From contig DASYZR010000044.1 in assembly GCA_035945995.1 (NCBI GenBank), positions 58,266 to 122,265 on the forward strand: a stretch of 64,000 bases of DNA. The letters are read 5' to 3'. The notes beneath the pieces are model-generated. The model had not been told where the DNA came from, did no database searches, and saw only the letters and a list, made by a program, of their open reading frames with translations. Of the stretch, positions 18,668 to 27,361 are shown one piece after another. This DNA comes from a bacterium. Its GTDB lineage: Bacteria; Sysuimicrobiota; Sysuimicrobiia; Sysuimicrobiales; Segetimicrobiaceae. A program made the position numbers and the translations under genes. How positions within the stretch are numbered: position 1 is the stretch's first letter; each line of letters begins with the position of its first letter.

Positions 18668-20605
18668 TCACTGCCGGGCCGCCGCCTCGGCCATCACCCG
18701 TTCCGCAAAGGCCGCGAGCGGTACCTGGCCCTCGTCGCCCTTCGCCCGGCTGCGCACCGCCACCGCGGTCTGCGCTTCTTCGCGATCGCCCACCACCAGC
18801 ATATACGGGAGCTTCATCAATTGCGCCTCACGGATCTTGTGTCCCGTCCGCTCGCTTGACGTATCGATCTCCGCCCGGATGCCCTTCCCCCGCAGGACGT
18901 CGGCGACCCGGCGCGCGTAGCCGAGATGCCGGTCGGCGATCGGGAGCACGCGCACCTGCTCCGGCGCGAGCCAGAGCGGGAAGGCCCCCGCGTACTGCTC
19001 GATGAGGAAGGCCATCATGCGCTCCAGCGTGCTGATCACGCCGCGGTGGATCATCACCGGGCGGTGCGGCCGGCTGTCTTCGCCGGCGTACTCGAGGCCG
19101 AACCGCTCCGGCAGGTAGAAATCGATCTGCACGGTGGAGATTGTCTCGTCCTTGCCCATGACGTTGGGCACCTGCACGTCCAGCTTGGGACCGTAGAACG
19201 CCGCCTCACCCGGCGCTTCGACGTAGTCGAGGCCGAGCGTCTGCATCGCCTGCCGTAGCTGGCCTTCGGCCGATTCCCACATCGCGTCGTCCTGCATGAA
19301 ATTCTCGCGGTCCCGGGGATCCCGGAGCGAGACCCGATACCAGAAGGGATGCAATCCGAGGTCCTGGTAGACGCGCTGGATCAACCGGACGACCGCGATA
19401 AATTCGTCCATCAGCTGGTCGGGACGGCAGAAAATGTGCGCGTCGTTCAGCGTCATCGCCCGCACGCGGGCGAGGCCGGTCAGCACGCCCGACCGCTCGT
19501 AGCGGTACATCGTCCCGAGCTCGGCGATGCGCACCGGCAGATCGCGGTAGCTGTGCTGGCCGTGCTTGAACACCATGATGTGGTGCGGACAGTTCATCGG
19601 CCGCAGCACGAGCTCTTCGCTGTCGACCTTCATCGGCGGGTACATGTTCTCGCGGAAGTGATCCCAGTGGCCGCTGATCTTGTACAACTCCACGTTCGCC
19701 AGGTCGGGGGTGTGCACGTGCCGGTAGCCGAGGCTCTCTTCGAGATCGATGATGTAGCGCTCGAGGAGCCGGCGCACCGTGGCCCCCCGCGGCAGCCACA
19801 GCGGCAGGCCCTGTCCCACCTCCTGCACCGAGGCGAAGAGGGCGAGCTCTCGGCCCAATTTCCGATGGTCCCGGCGCTTCGCCTCCTCCAGGCGGGCCAG
19901 GTACTCGTCCAACGCCGGCTGGGTCGGAAACGAGATCCCGTAGATGCGCTGGAGCATCGGGCGCCGCTCGTCGCCCCGCCAGTACGCGCCCGACGTGCTG
20001 AGCAGCTTCACCGCTTTGATGAGGCCGGTGGAGGCGAGATGCGGACCCCGGCACATGTCCTGGAAGCCGTCCTGCCGGTAGAAGCTCACCGGGTCGTCGG
20101 GGATGCCTTCCAGCAGCTCGGCCTTGTAGATGTCATCGCGCTCGCCGAACAGACCGCGCGCGACGTCCCGCGGTACGGCGATCCGCTCGATCCGCTCGTC
20201 GCGCGCGGCCAGCTCTCGCATCCGGGCTTCGATGCGCGCGAGATCGTCCGGCGTAAACGGCCGCCCGATGTCGAAGTCGTAGTAGAACCCGTCCTCGATC
20301 GGGGGCCCGATCGCGAGCTTGGCGTCGGGAAAGAGCTCGCGGACCGCCTGCGCCAGCAGATGCGAGGTGCTGTGCCAGTAGACCTCGCGGCCCCCGGGAT
20401 CCGCGAACGTCAGCCACTCCATCGCGGCGTCACGCTCCAGCGGAAACGCCAGATCGCGCGCCTCGCCGTCGACACGGGCGGCGAGCACGTCGCGGACGCC
20501 GGCGTCCCGCGCCACCTCGGCGAGGGTCGTGCCGCGCGCGTACGACCGCGTCGATCCGTCCGGCAGCCGCAGCGTGATCTGGTCAACCGAGATCCGTTCG
20601 GCCAT
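18668..20605 (-). CDS. thrS: threonyl-tRNA synthetase
   Basis: Charges tRNA-Thr. 645 aa from ATG 20605 (MAERISVDQITLRLPDG) behind GGGGAGGAG. Domains in order: TGS (about 1-65), editing domain with HSTSHLLAQAVRELFP near 90, class-II catalytic core with motif RPMNCPHHIMVFK (about 345-357) containing the zinc/active-site Cys and His, motif 2 GTMYRYERSGVLTGL, and a C-terminal anticodon-binding domain. The longer frame upstream runs through the T-box leader and is rejected. Expression is controlled by that T-box. Confidence 0.98.
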   Translation of the reverse strand: MAERISVDQITLRLPDGSTRSYARGTTLAEVARDAGVRDVLAARVDGEARDLAFPLERDAAMEWLTFADPGGREVYWHSTSHLLAQAVRELFPDAKLAIGPPIEDGFYYDFDIGRPFTPDDLARIEARMRELAARDERIERIAVPRDVARGLFGERDDIYKAELLEGIPDDPVSFYRQDGFQDMCRGPHLASTGLIKAVKLLSTSGAYWRGDERRPMLQRIYGISFPTQPALDEYLARLEEAKRRDHRKLGRELALFASVQEVGQGLPLWLPRGATVRRLLERYIIDLEESLGYRHVHTPDLANVELYKISGHWDHFRENMYPPMKVDSEELVLRPMNCPHHIMVFKHGQHSYRDLPVRIAELGTMYRYERSGVLTGLARVRAMTLNDAHIFCRPDQLMDEFIAVVRLIQRVYQDLGLHPFWYRVSLRDPRDRENFMQDDAMWESAEGQLRQAMQTLGLDYVEAPGEAAFYGPKLDVQVPNVMGKDETISTVQIDFYLPERFGLEYAGEDSRPHRPVMIHRGVISTLERMMAFLIEQYAGAFPLWLAPEQVRVLPIADRHLGYARRVADVLRGKGIRAEIDTSSERTGHKIREAQLMKLPYMLVVGDREEAQTAVAVRSRAKGDEGQVPLAAFAERVMAEAAARQ

Positions 20606-20960
20606 GATGTACTCCTCCCCGACAAACAATAGCGCCCCCGTCCCAATGGGACGGAGGCACCGCGGTTCCACCCACCTTCCCGCCGCACCGACAGGCATTC
20701 CGGTGCGGCGGACCACTCCGCGCGCGCTCACGGGCGCACCCGGCGGGCTTATCGGCACCCCAAGAATTCGCGGCAATGATGCCAATTCTTGGGGACCCCG
20801 CGGCACCCGACGAGAACGGCGTCGGAACTCGTTCCGCAGGTTTCGCGGCGTACACCCGCGGCTCCGGGGTGGTATTCGATCCGGCGTTCGAGCGGGGCTT
20901 CCAGCCATGACCCCGCCTCTCTTACGGCCGCCTGGACCTACGGCCCCGTCATCGCTTGTC
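20606..20960 (-). promoter_or_regulatory. T-box leader of thrS (tRNA-Thr sensing)
   Basis: The minus-strand leader contains the T-box core GGGTGGAACCGCG (20661-20673), followed by a terminator hairpin. Upstream is a GC-rich stem (20681-20710) in the stem III position, a second long perfect stem of 11 bp (20758-20768 with 20784-20794), and a stem I region with GAATACC, where ACC at 20871-20873 is the likely threonine specifier codon. Uncharged tRNA-Thr would pair with the T-box and specifier and allow thrS transcription. Confidence 0.92.
20634..20658 (-). terminator. T-box conditional terminator
   Basis: 11-bp GC-rich stem with ATT loop, directly after the T-box core and overlapping its pairing partner. 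The following tract GCTATTGTTTG is only moderately U-rich. Confidence 0.85.
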
Positions 20961-20964
20961 CGAG

Positions 20965-20970
20965 ATTATA
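20965..20970 (-). promoter_or_regulatory. thrS leader -10 element
   Basis: Perfect TATAAT on the minus strand at the expected position just upstream of the T-box leader. No good -35 is visible at 16-18 bp. Confidence 0.6.
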
Positions 20971-21076
20971 CCACTAAGACGGGGCGCGTGGCCTATGGTC
21001 CCCAAGGAGGGGCGGGGGTAGCACACGAACATACTATGGCTTGGAAGTGATTATCTCACGCAGGGGGAGGCGTTGC

Positions 21077-22678
21077 ATGGTGACAGCGCAATCGGGCTGG
21101 AGGCGTGTGGCTACCGCTCTTGCAATCGTTGCCGCGCTCGTCGCCGGCGTGCTCGTGGTCCCAGGGTCGGTGATGAGCTGGGCCGCCGGTCCCACGACGC
21201 TCATCTGGGGCAAGTCCGGGGACGCCGACACACTCGACAATCAGGTGAGCTCCAACGGCGAGACGTCCGAGGTCACGACCCAGCTCTTCAATTTGCTCGT
21301 CCGCGCGAAGCCGGGCCAGACGGCGGTCGAGCCGGACCTCGCGACCAGTTGGTCGGTGTCGCCCGACGGCCTGGTGTGGACGTTCAAGCTGCGCCGGGGC
21401 GTGACGTTCCACGACGGGACGCCGTGGAACGCCGCGGCGGCAAAGTTCAACTTCGACCGTCAGGCAGATGCCAAGAACCCCTACCATGCGGCGAAGGACG
21501 CCGATTACTCGTACTGGGACGGCTTCATGGCCGATTACTACAAAGAGGCCAAAGTCGTCGACCCCTATACTCTGCAGTTGGTGCTGAAGCAGCCCAACGC
21601 CCCGCTGCTGTACAACCTTTCCATCATCACCTTCGAGTTCAACAGCCCGGCCTCGTTCCAGAAGTACGGCGGCACGGGCGTCGGCCAGCATCCGGTGGGC
21701 ACCGGGCCCTTCAAGTTCGTGGAGTGGGTGCGGGACGATCACGTGACCATGGTCGCCAACCCCAGCTTTTTCCGGAAAGGCCTGCCCAAGGTGCAACGGC
21801 TCATCATGCGCGTGATCAAGGACAATGCGGCGCGCTTCCTGGCACTCAAGGCCGGCGAGGTGAGCGCGATGGAAGCGCCGAATCCGGACGACGTCCGGGT
21901 CGCGCAGCGCGATCCGAACTTGAAGGCCGTGTTCCGGCCGGCCTTCAACACCGGTTGGCTCCGCTTCAACATGAACAATTCTTTGTTCAAGGACAAGCGG
22001 CTCCGCGAGGCTGTCGCGCTGGCGATCAACCGCAAGGCGATCGTCGACGCGCTCTACGGCGGCTACGGCCAGGTGGCCAACCAGCACATGCCGCCGACGA
22101 TGTGGGGCCGCGCCAACGTGGCGCCGATTCCCTACGACCCCGCCAAGGCGAAGCAGCTGCTCGCGGAAGCGAACTACCCGAACGGATTCTCGTTCGACTT
22201 CTGGTACATTCCGGTGAGCCGGCCGTACTTCCCGAACGGCAAGGAGATCGGGACCGCGATCGCGAGCGACTTGAGTAAGGTCGGAATCCGGGCCCACCTC
22301 ATGACGGAGGACTGGGCGACGTACCTGAAGGACAGCCGCAGTAGCAACAAGTTCCCCATGTACATGATCGGATGGATCGGCGACAACGGGGATCCGGACG
22401 ATTGGCTCGGGTACTTCTTCACCAAGTACGATCCCAACCAGGCCTATCTCTCCTACAACAACCCGGCCGTGTTCGACCTGATCAACAAGGCGAAGGTCGT
22501 CAGCAAGCAGGCGGATCGAGCCAAACTGTACGCGCAGGCGGAATCGATGGTCATGGCCGACTACCGCGACGTGCCGCTGGGACACGCCAGAGTACCGCTC
22601 CTGGTCCGCAAGAACGTCGACGGCCTCATCGGCCAGCCGGACGCCAACGAGTACATGGAGATCGTTTCGGTCAGGTAA
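21077..22678 (+). CDS. ABC transporter substrate-binding protein, peptide/nickel family (SBP family 5)
   Basis: Extracytoplasmic binding component of a Dpp/Opp-type importer, 533 aa. ATG 21077 lies 6 nt after GGGGGAGG. An N-terminal hydrophobic signal ends near residue 37 (SWAAG). Family 5 motifs: TLIWGKSGDADTLDNQ, WTFKLRRGVTFHDGTPW (about 110-126), VGTGPFKFVEW and KRLREAVALAINRKAIV. First gene of an operon with two permeases; no ATPase gene follows. Ligand unknown. Confidence 0.92.
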   Translation: MVTAQSGWRRVATALAIVAALVAGVLVVPGSVMSWAAGPTTLIWGKSGDADTLDNQVSSNGETSEVTTQLFNLLVRAKPGQTAVEPDLATSWSVSPDGLVWTFKLRRGVTFHDGTPWNAAAAKFNFDRQADAKNPYHAAKDADYSYWDGFMADYYKEAKVVDPYTLQLVLKQPNAPLLYNLSIITFEFNSPASFQKYGGTGVGQHPVGTGPFKFVEWVRDDHVTMVANPSFFRKGLPKVQRLIMRVIKDNAARFLALKAGEVSAMEAPNPDDVRVAQRDPNLKAVFRPAFNTGWLRFNMNNSLFKDKRLREAVALAINRKAIVDALYGGYGQVANQHMPPTMWGRANVAPIPYDPAKAKQLLAEANYPNGFSFDFWYIPVSRPYFPNGKEIGTAIASDLSKVGIRAHLMTEDWATYLKDSRSSNKFPMYMIGWIGDNGDPDDWLGYFFTKYDPNQAYLSYNNPAVFDLINKAKVVSKQADRAKLYAQAESMVMADYRDVPLGHARVPLLVRKNVDGLIGQPDANEYMEIVSVR

Positions 22679-22738
22679 CCACCGCGCGCGGGGGGCGCGG
22701 GACCGCGAGTCCCCGCCCCCCGACGCGTGTCCGGCCGC

Positions 22739-23743
22739 ATGGCCCGGTACATCGCCCGCCGCGCGATCGCGCTCCTCCCGATCCTCCTGGGGGTGTCGGC
22801 GGCGGCGTTCTTGATTATCCACCTCATTCCCGGCGATCCGGCGACGGTCTACCTCGGCGAGCACGCGACGTCCGAGGCCGTGCGGCGCGTGCAGCACGAG
22901 TTTGGGCTGGACCAACCGCTGCCCGTACAGTACGGCATCTACCTGTGGAACGTGCTCCACGGCAACTTCGGCCAGTCGCTCGACAGCCACCGCCGCGTGA
23001 TCGACGAGTACATTCCGCGGTTTCCGGCGACGATTGAACTGATGATGGGATCGATGACGGTGGCGCTGCTGGTGGGCGTGCCGATCGGCATCGTCTCCGC
23101 CTCGCGGCCGAATTCCGTGTTCGACCGGCTCGGCATGCTGCTTGCCCTCGCCGGCATCTCGCAACCGGTGTTTTGGCTCGGGCTGATGCTCGTGTACGTC
23201 TTCAGCGTCTACCTGCACGTGCTGCCGACCGCCGGACAACTCGGCGTCAATTTCTCGATCGTGTCGATCACGCGGATCGACGTCCTGGACGGCCTGCTCA
23301 CCGCCAATTGGCCCGCCGCGCTGGACGCTCTGCGTCATCTCATCCTGCCGAGCATCACGCTCGGGTCGATCCCGACCGCGATCATCGCGCGAATGACCCG
23401 AGCGACCATGCTGGACGCGCTGCATCAAGACTACATCCGCACCGCGTACGCGAAGGGCCTGACCGGCCGCACTGTAGTGCTGGATCACGGTCTGAGAAAT
23501 GCCCTCCTCCCGGTCATCACGGTGATCGGACTCCAGGTCGGCTTTCTCCTCGGCGGAGCCACGCTGACCGAAACGATCTTTTCGTGGCCCGGCGTGGGCC
23601 GGTACATGTACGACTCGATTTTGTTCCGCGATTACCCCGTCGTTCTCGCCGGCATTCTCCTGTTCTCGCTGGTATTCGTGCTGGTGAACCTCGTCGTCGA
23701 CGTCCTCTATGCCTTCCTTGATCCCCGCATCCGCTACGCCTGA
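22739..23743 (+). CDS. peptide/nickel-type ABC transporter permease (DppB-like)
   Basis: Membrane permease of the preceding binding protein's system, 334 aa. MARYIARRAIALLPILLGV is the classical DppB N-terminus, followed by a GDP(A) motif and six hydrophobic helices. The EAA-type cytoplasmic loop reads DYIRTAYAKGL (about 235-245), and the end is FLDPRIRYA. A GTG at 22727 is an alternative start. Its 3' end overlaps the next permease by 35 bp, indicating coupling. Confidence 0.93.
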   Translation: MARYIARRAIALLPILLGVSAAAFLIIHLIPGDPATVYLGEHATSEAVRRVQHEFGLDQPLPVQYGIYLWNVLHGNFGQSLDSHRRVIDEYIPRFPATIELMMGSMTVALLVGVPIGIVSASRPNSVFDRLGMLLALAGISQPVFWLGLMLVYVFSVYLHVLPTAGQLGVNFSIVSITRIDVLDGLLTANWPAALDALRHLILPSITLGSIPTAIIARMTRATMLDALHQDYIRTAYAKGLTGRTVVLDHGLRNALLPVITVIGLQVGFLLGGATLTETIFSWPGVGRYMYDSILFRDYPVVLAGILLFSLVFVLVNLVVDVLYAFLDPRIRYA

Positions 23744-24647
23744 GCAGACCCGGCCCGGCGCCCCGCCGGCCGTCGCACTCCCGGCGGCCCGGCCGTCCGG
23801 ACGGTCGGCCCTCCGGATGGCCGCCCGCCGGTTTTGGCGCAACGGCAATGCGCGGGTGGGGCTCGGCATGATCATCTTCTTCGCGTTGATCGCGATCTTC
23901 GCCGGACACATTGTTCCTGAGGGCCCGGATCAGGAGGATCTTCTCGGCAGGCTCCAGCCGCCGTCGGCCCAGCATTTGATCGGCACCGACGAACTGGGCC
24001 GCGACGTGTTCGCGCGTGTGCTCCTCGGAGCCCGCATTTCGATGACAGTCGGGCTCGTTGCGGTCTCAGGATCGCTTCTGATCGGGGCGCTGCTCGGGAT
24101 CACCGCCGGCTACGCGGGAGGCCGGGTCGAAGGCACCATCATGCGTCTGATGGACGTCATGCTGGCATTCCCGTCGATCATCCTGGCGATCGGGATCGTG
24201 GCGATGCGCGGTCCGGGTCTCAACAACACGATTCTGGCGGTCAGCGTCGTGAACATTCCCGTCTTTGCACGCGTGGCGCGAGGATCGACGCTCGCAATCA
24301 AGGAATATGAGTACGTGACCGCGGCCCGGGCCATGGGCGCCAGGCCGTGGCGGGTTCTCCTGCGGTCGATTCTCCCCAACGCCGCGGCCCCGCTGGTCGT
24401 GCAGGGCACGCTCGGAGTCGCGACGGCAATTCTTGATGCGGCCGGGTTGGGCTTCCTCGGACTCGGCGCGCAGCCCCCGACACCGGAGTGGGGTGCGATG
24501 CTCGCCGACGCCTACAAGTATCTGCTCACCGCCTTTTGGGCCGCGCTGGCACCGGGGGTCGCGATCGCGCTCGTCGTCCTGTCCTTCAACCTCGCCGGGG
24601 ACGGGCTGCACGACGCGCTCGATCCGCGGCTGTCGGCACGGGGCTAA
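23709..24647 (+). CDS. peptide/nickel-type ABC transporter permease (DppC-like)
   Basis: Second permease, 312 aa. Cytoplasmic N-terminal extension, then the DppC signatures GTDELGRDVFARVLLGARIS (about 92-111), the EAA loop YVTAARAMGARPWRVL, FLGLGAQPPTPEWGAM and the C-terminal LAGDGLHDALDPRL. The operon appears to end here with no DppD/DppF ATPases, so ATPase subunits must be supplied from another locus if the system works. Confidence 0.93.
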   Translation: MPSLIPASATPEQTRPGAPPAVALPAARPSGRSALRMAARRFWRNGNARVGLGMIIFFALIAIFAGHIVPEGPDQEDLLGRLQPPSAQHLIGTDELGRDVFARVLLGARISMTVGLVAVSGSLLIGALLGITAGYAGGRVEGTIMRLMDVMLAFPSIILAIGIVAMRGPGLNNTILAVSVVNIPVFARVARGSTLAIKEYEYVTAARAMGARPWRVLLRSILPNAAAPLVVQGTLGVATAILDAAGLGFLGLGAQPPTPEWGAMLADAYKYLLTAFWAALAPGVAIALVVLSFNLAGDGLHDALDPRLSARG

Positions 24648-24685
24648 CGGCAGTGTAAAGTGGGGCCAGAGCGGGGCGCATTCCA

Positions 24686-25093
24686 GTGACAGACGAAAGT
24701 AGCGCGCGGTCCGAAAGAGAGCTTGAGCAGCGGATCCGACAATTCGCGCAAGTATGGGCGAAAAGCGATGTTGTCGCGCTCGGCCGATTGTTGGCTTCAG
24801 ACTACCTCCACATCGATATCGAAGGCAAAGTCCAAAATCGAGATGAGTGGCTCGCTTACGCGCCGTCACCGAGGCCGGTTACGCGAGTCGAATTCGAAGA
24901 TGCGAAAATTAGACTCTACGGCGACGTAGCCGTTATCACCGGGCAAAACGCGATCTCCGTCAGCGGCAAGAATGCTGTCACCGGCGAACAGATCGAGGGA
25001 GAAAGCGTTGGCACGATACGATTCACGCAGGTTACAGGAAACCGTCCGGGGGTGTCCCGTGACCATCGACATCAGCCCCTCCTATACCGTTGA
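24686..25093 (+). CDS. NTF2-like (SnoaL/DUF4440-type) ORF, apparently 3' truncated
   Basis: 135 codons from GTG 24686. The first 112 or so look like an NTF2-fold domain: ELEQRIRQFAQVWAKSD, LLASDYLHIDIEGKV, VAVITGQNAISVSG, GTIRFTQV. At that point related proteins continue with a final strand and a Trp-containing tail, but here the frame enters unrelated sequence and ends inside the gentisate dioxygenase gene. The stretch 24650-25050 is visibly less GC-rich than its neighbours. Likely a transferred gene truncated at its 3' end; function doubtful. Confidence 0.55.
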   Translation: MTDESSARSERELEQRIRQFAQVWAKSDVVALGRLLASDYLHIDIEGKVQNRDEWLAYAPSPRPVTRVEFEDAKIRLYGDVAVITGQNAISVSGKNAVTGEQIEGESVGTIRFTQVTGNRPGVSRDHRHQPLLYR

Positions 25094-26141
25094 GGTCGGG
25101 TACGACGAGTTCTGCGGTGCTCTGGCCGCGCGCGATCTCCAGCCGCTCTGGAAAATCGCCAAGCAACTGATGCCCGACGTTCCGGTCCCCACCACGAGGC
25201 CGTGGCTCTGGAAGTGGGAGGACATCCTCCCGTTGGCCAAGCGGGCTGGCGAGATCATCACCCTCGACCGCGGCGGCGACCGGCGCGTGCTCGCGTTCGC
25301 CAACCCGGGGCTCCGGGGCCTGCCGTTCACCAGCACCACGCTTTGGGGCGCGATTCAGTACCTCGGTCCGCGGGAATCCGCCCCAGCCCACCGGCACTCA
25401 CCGGCGGCCGTTCGTTTCGTCTTGACCGGCTCCGGCGTCTCCACGACCGTAAACGGCGACGCCGTCTCAATGGAACCGGGCGATCTGATCCTGACGCCGA
25501 ACTGGAACTGGCACGATCACAACAACGGCAGCGACGCCCCGATGGTCTGGTTCGACGGCCTCGATCTGCCCCTGGTCACCACCCTGGAGTCGATTTTCTT
25601 CGAGCCCCATCCGGCGCATGTCCAGCCGGTCGACGGCCGCGATTTGTCCGAGCGAACCTTCACGGGCGTGGGGCTGCGCGAGATCGAGGCGATGTCCCCT
25701 GCGGCGCACTCCCCGCTCCTGCGCTACCCGTGGGGCGAGACCGACCGGGCGCTCGAGGCGATGCACCGGGCCCGGGGCGGCCGGATGACGAGCCTGGAGT
25801 ACGTGAATCCGCTGACCGGCGCGCCCGCGTTCGCCACGTTTTCCTGCGAGATGCATCGGATCCACCCCGGGGGGCGGACGGCCACCCGCCGCAAGACCGG
25901 CAGTTCGATCTGGGTCGTCTTCCGGGGCCGCGGCTGCACCGTGATCACCGGCGAGCGCTTCGACTGGGGACCGGGCGACGTGTTCGTGACTCCGTCGTGG
26001 GCCGCGGTCGACCACGAAGCGGACGAGACCGCCGATCTCTTCGCGGTCAGCGATCGGCCCGTGTTGCAGGCGCTGCATCTGTATCGCGAAGATACGCTGC
26101 CCGCCCCGCAGGAAATCACCGGGCGCTTCGGCGCCTCGTGA
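25059..26141 (+). CDS. gentisate 1,2-dioxygenase-like bicupin
   Basis: Non-haem iron ring-cleaving dioxygenase family acting on gentisate (or a related hydroxy-benzoate) in aromatic degradation. 360 aa from GTG 25059 (VTIDISPSYTVEV). The first cupin carries APAHRHSPAAVRFVLTG (about 110-126) and MEPGDLILTPNWNWHDH with the iron-ligand histidines. The second cupin has WVVFRGRGCTVITG and WGPGDVFVTPSWAAVDH. Earlier in-frame starts lie within the truncated upstream ORF. Substrate specificity is inferred from family only. Confidence 0.85.
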   Translation: MTIDISPSYTVEVGYDEFCGALAARDLQPLWKIAKQLMPDVPVPTTRPWLWKWEDILPLAKRAGEIITLDRGGDRRVLAFANPGLRGLPFTSTTLWGAIQYLGPRESAPAHRHSPAAVRFVLTGSGVSTTVNGDAVSMEPGDLILTPNWNWHDHNNGSDAPMVWFDGLDLPLVTTLESIFFEPHPAHVQPVDGRDLSERTFTGVGLREIEAMSPAAHSPLLRYPWGETDRALEAMHRARGGRMTSLEYVNPLTGAPAFATFSCEMHRIHPGGRTATRRKTGSSIWVVFRGRGCTVITGERFDWGPGDVFVTPSWAAVDHEADETADLFAVSDRPVLQALHLYREDTLPAPQEITGRFGAS

Positions 26142-26168
26142 TTTCGCCTACACCGGAAAAGCGCCGTC

Positions 26169-27284
26169 GTGGCCCAGGTCGAGCAGATCAAGCTAAAACG
26201 CGCCGGTGTGGGCCTGCGCGCGTACGATCCTGAACGGGCCTGCCCAGGCCTGACGCTATTCGCCCCGCTGACCTCCGAGACGACCGTCTACCTTGTCGAC
26301 CTCGACGGCCGCGTGGTCCACACCTGGGAGCTGCCCTACCCGCCCGGCTTGTACGGCTACCTCACCGACACGGGAATGTTATTGTACAACGGCAAGATTG
26401 TAGAAGAACCGAGCCGGCGTTTCATCAGCGCGCAGCCCTGGAAGGGAGGGGCCGTGCTCGAAGCCGACTGGCGCGGACGGATTCTCTGGGAAGTGCGCCA
26501 TCCCGATCATCACCACGATGCCGTGCGGCTGCGCAACGGGAATGTTCTGCTGCTTTGCATGACCGCGATCGGTCCGGACCTCGCCGCCCGCGTCCAGGGC
26601 GGAATCCGCGGTACCGAGTACCACGGCGAGATGTACGCCGATTACCTCGTGGAGATGACGACGGGTGGGCACGTCGTCTGGGAATGGCGTAGTTGGGAGC
26701 ATCTTGATCCCGAGACGGACCGCATCACGCTCCAGGATCACCGGCACGAATGGACGCACGGCAATACCGTCGCCGAGATGCCCGACGGAAACATCGTGGT
26801 GAGCTTTCGGTACATCTCGACGGTCGCAATCGTCGACCGCGGATCCGGTGAGATCATCTGGAAGCTCGGGCCGCCGACGCTGGCCCAGCAGCACGCGCCT
26901 GCCCCGTTGCCTAACGGCCATCTCCTGATCTTCGACAATGGCACGCACCGGATCAATCACCCGGTCCCCTACTCCCGCGTCATCGAAGTCGATCCTGCCA
27001 CGAAGCAGATCGTGTGGTCGTATCAGGAGCGCCGGCTGTTCGATTTCTTCAGTCCCTACATTTCGAACGCGCAGCGCCTGTCAAACGGCAACACTTTGAT
27101 CTGCGAGGGAAACTTCGGACGCCTCTTCGAGGTGACCCGCGACGGAATGGTCGTTTGGGAGTACGTCAATCCATACTTCGCGAGACCGGCCGGACAGCCC
27201 GACGCGCCGGTCCACAACTCCGTCTTTCGCGCTTACCGATATGGCCCGGAGGAAATCGCGACGGCTCAAGCGGCAACCAGGTAA
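26169..27284 (+). CDS. arylsulfotransferase-like beta-propeller protein
   Basis: 371 aa resembling the ASST / Arylsulfotran_2 families: PGLTLFAPLTSETTVYLVD, DLDGRVVHTWELP, repeated blade motifs such as GGHVVWEWRSW, HEWTHGNTVAEMPDGNIVVSFR and GEIIWKLGPP, consistent with a six-bladed propeller. Starts at GTG 26169, 27 bp after the gentisate dioxygenase, so probably co-transcribed. No signal peptide is evident, so it may be cytoplasmic. Catalysis on aromatic substrates is possible but unproven. Confidence 0.72.
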   Translation: MAQVEQIKLKRAGVGLRAYDPERACPGLTLFAPLTSETTVYLVDLDGRVVHTWELPYPPGLYGYLTDTGMLLYNGKIVEEPSRRFISAQPWKGGAVLEADWRGRILWEVRHPDHHHDAVRLRNGNVLLLCMTAIGPDLAARVQGGIRGTEYHGEMYADYLVEMTTGGHVVWEWRSWEHLDPETDRITLQDHRHEWTHGNTVAEMPDGNIVVSFRYISTVAIVDRGSGEIIWKLGPPTLAQQHAPAPLPNGHLLIFDNGTHRINHPVPYSRVIEVDPATKQIVWSYQERRLFDFFSPYISNAQRLSNGNTLICEGNFGRLFEVTRDGMVVWEYVNPYFARPAGQPDAPVHNSVFRAYRYGPEEIATAQAATR

Positions 27285-27361
27285 GGCCGGATGAGTCGCA
27301 ATAGGGACGGCGGGCGCGACCCGACCGCGGTCGGAATGAGCGTCATCGGGGGAACGCCGGT

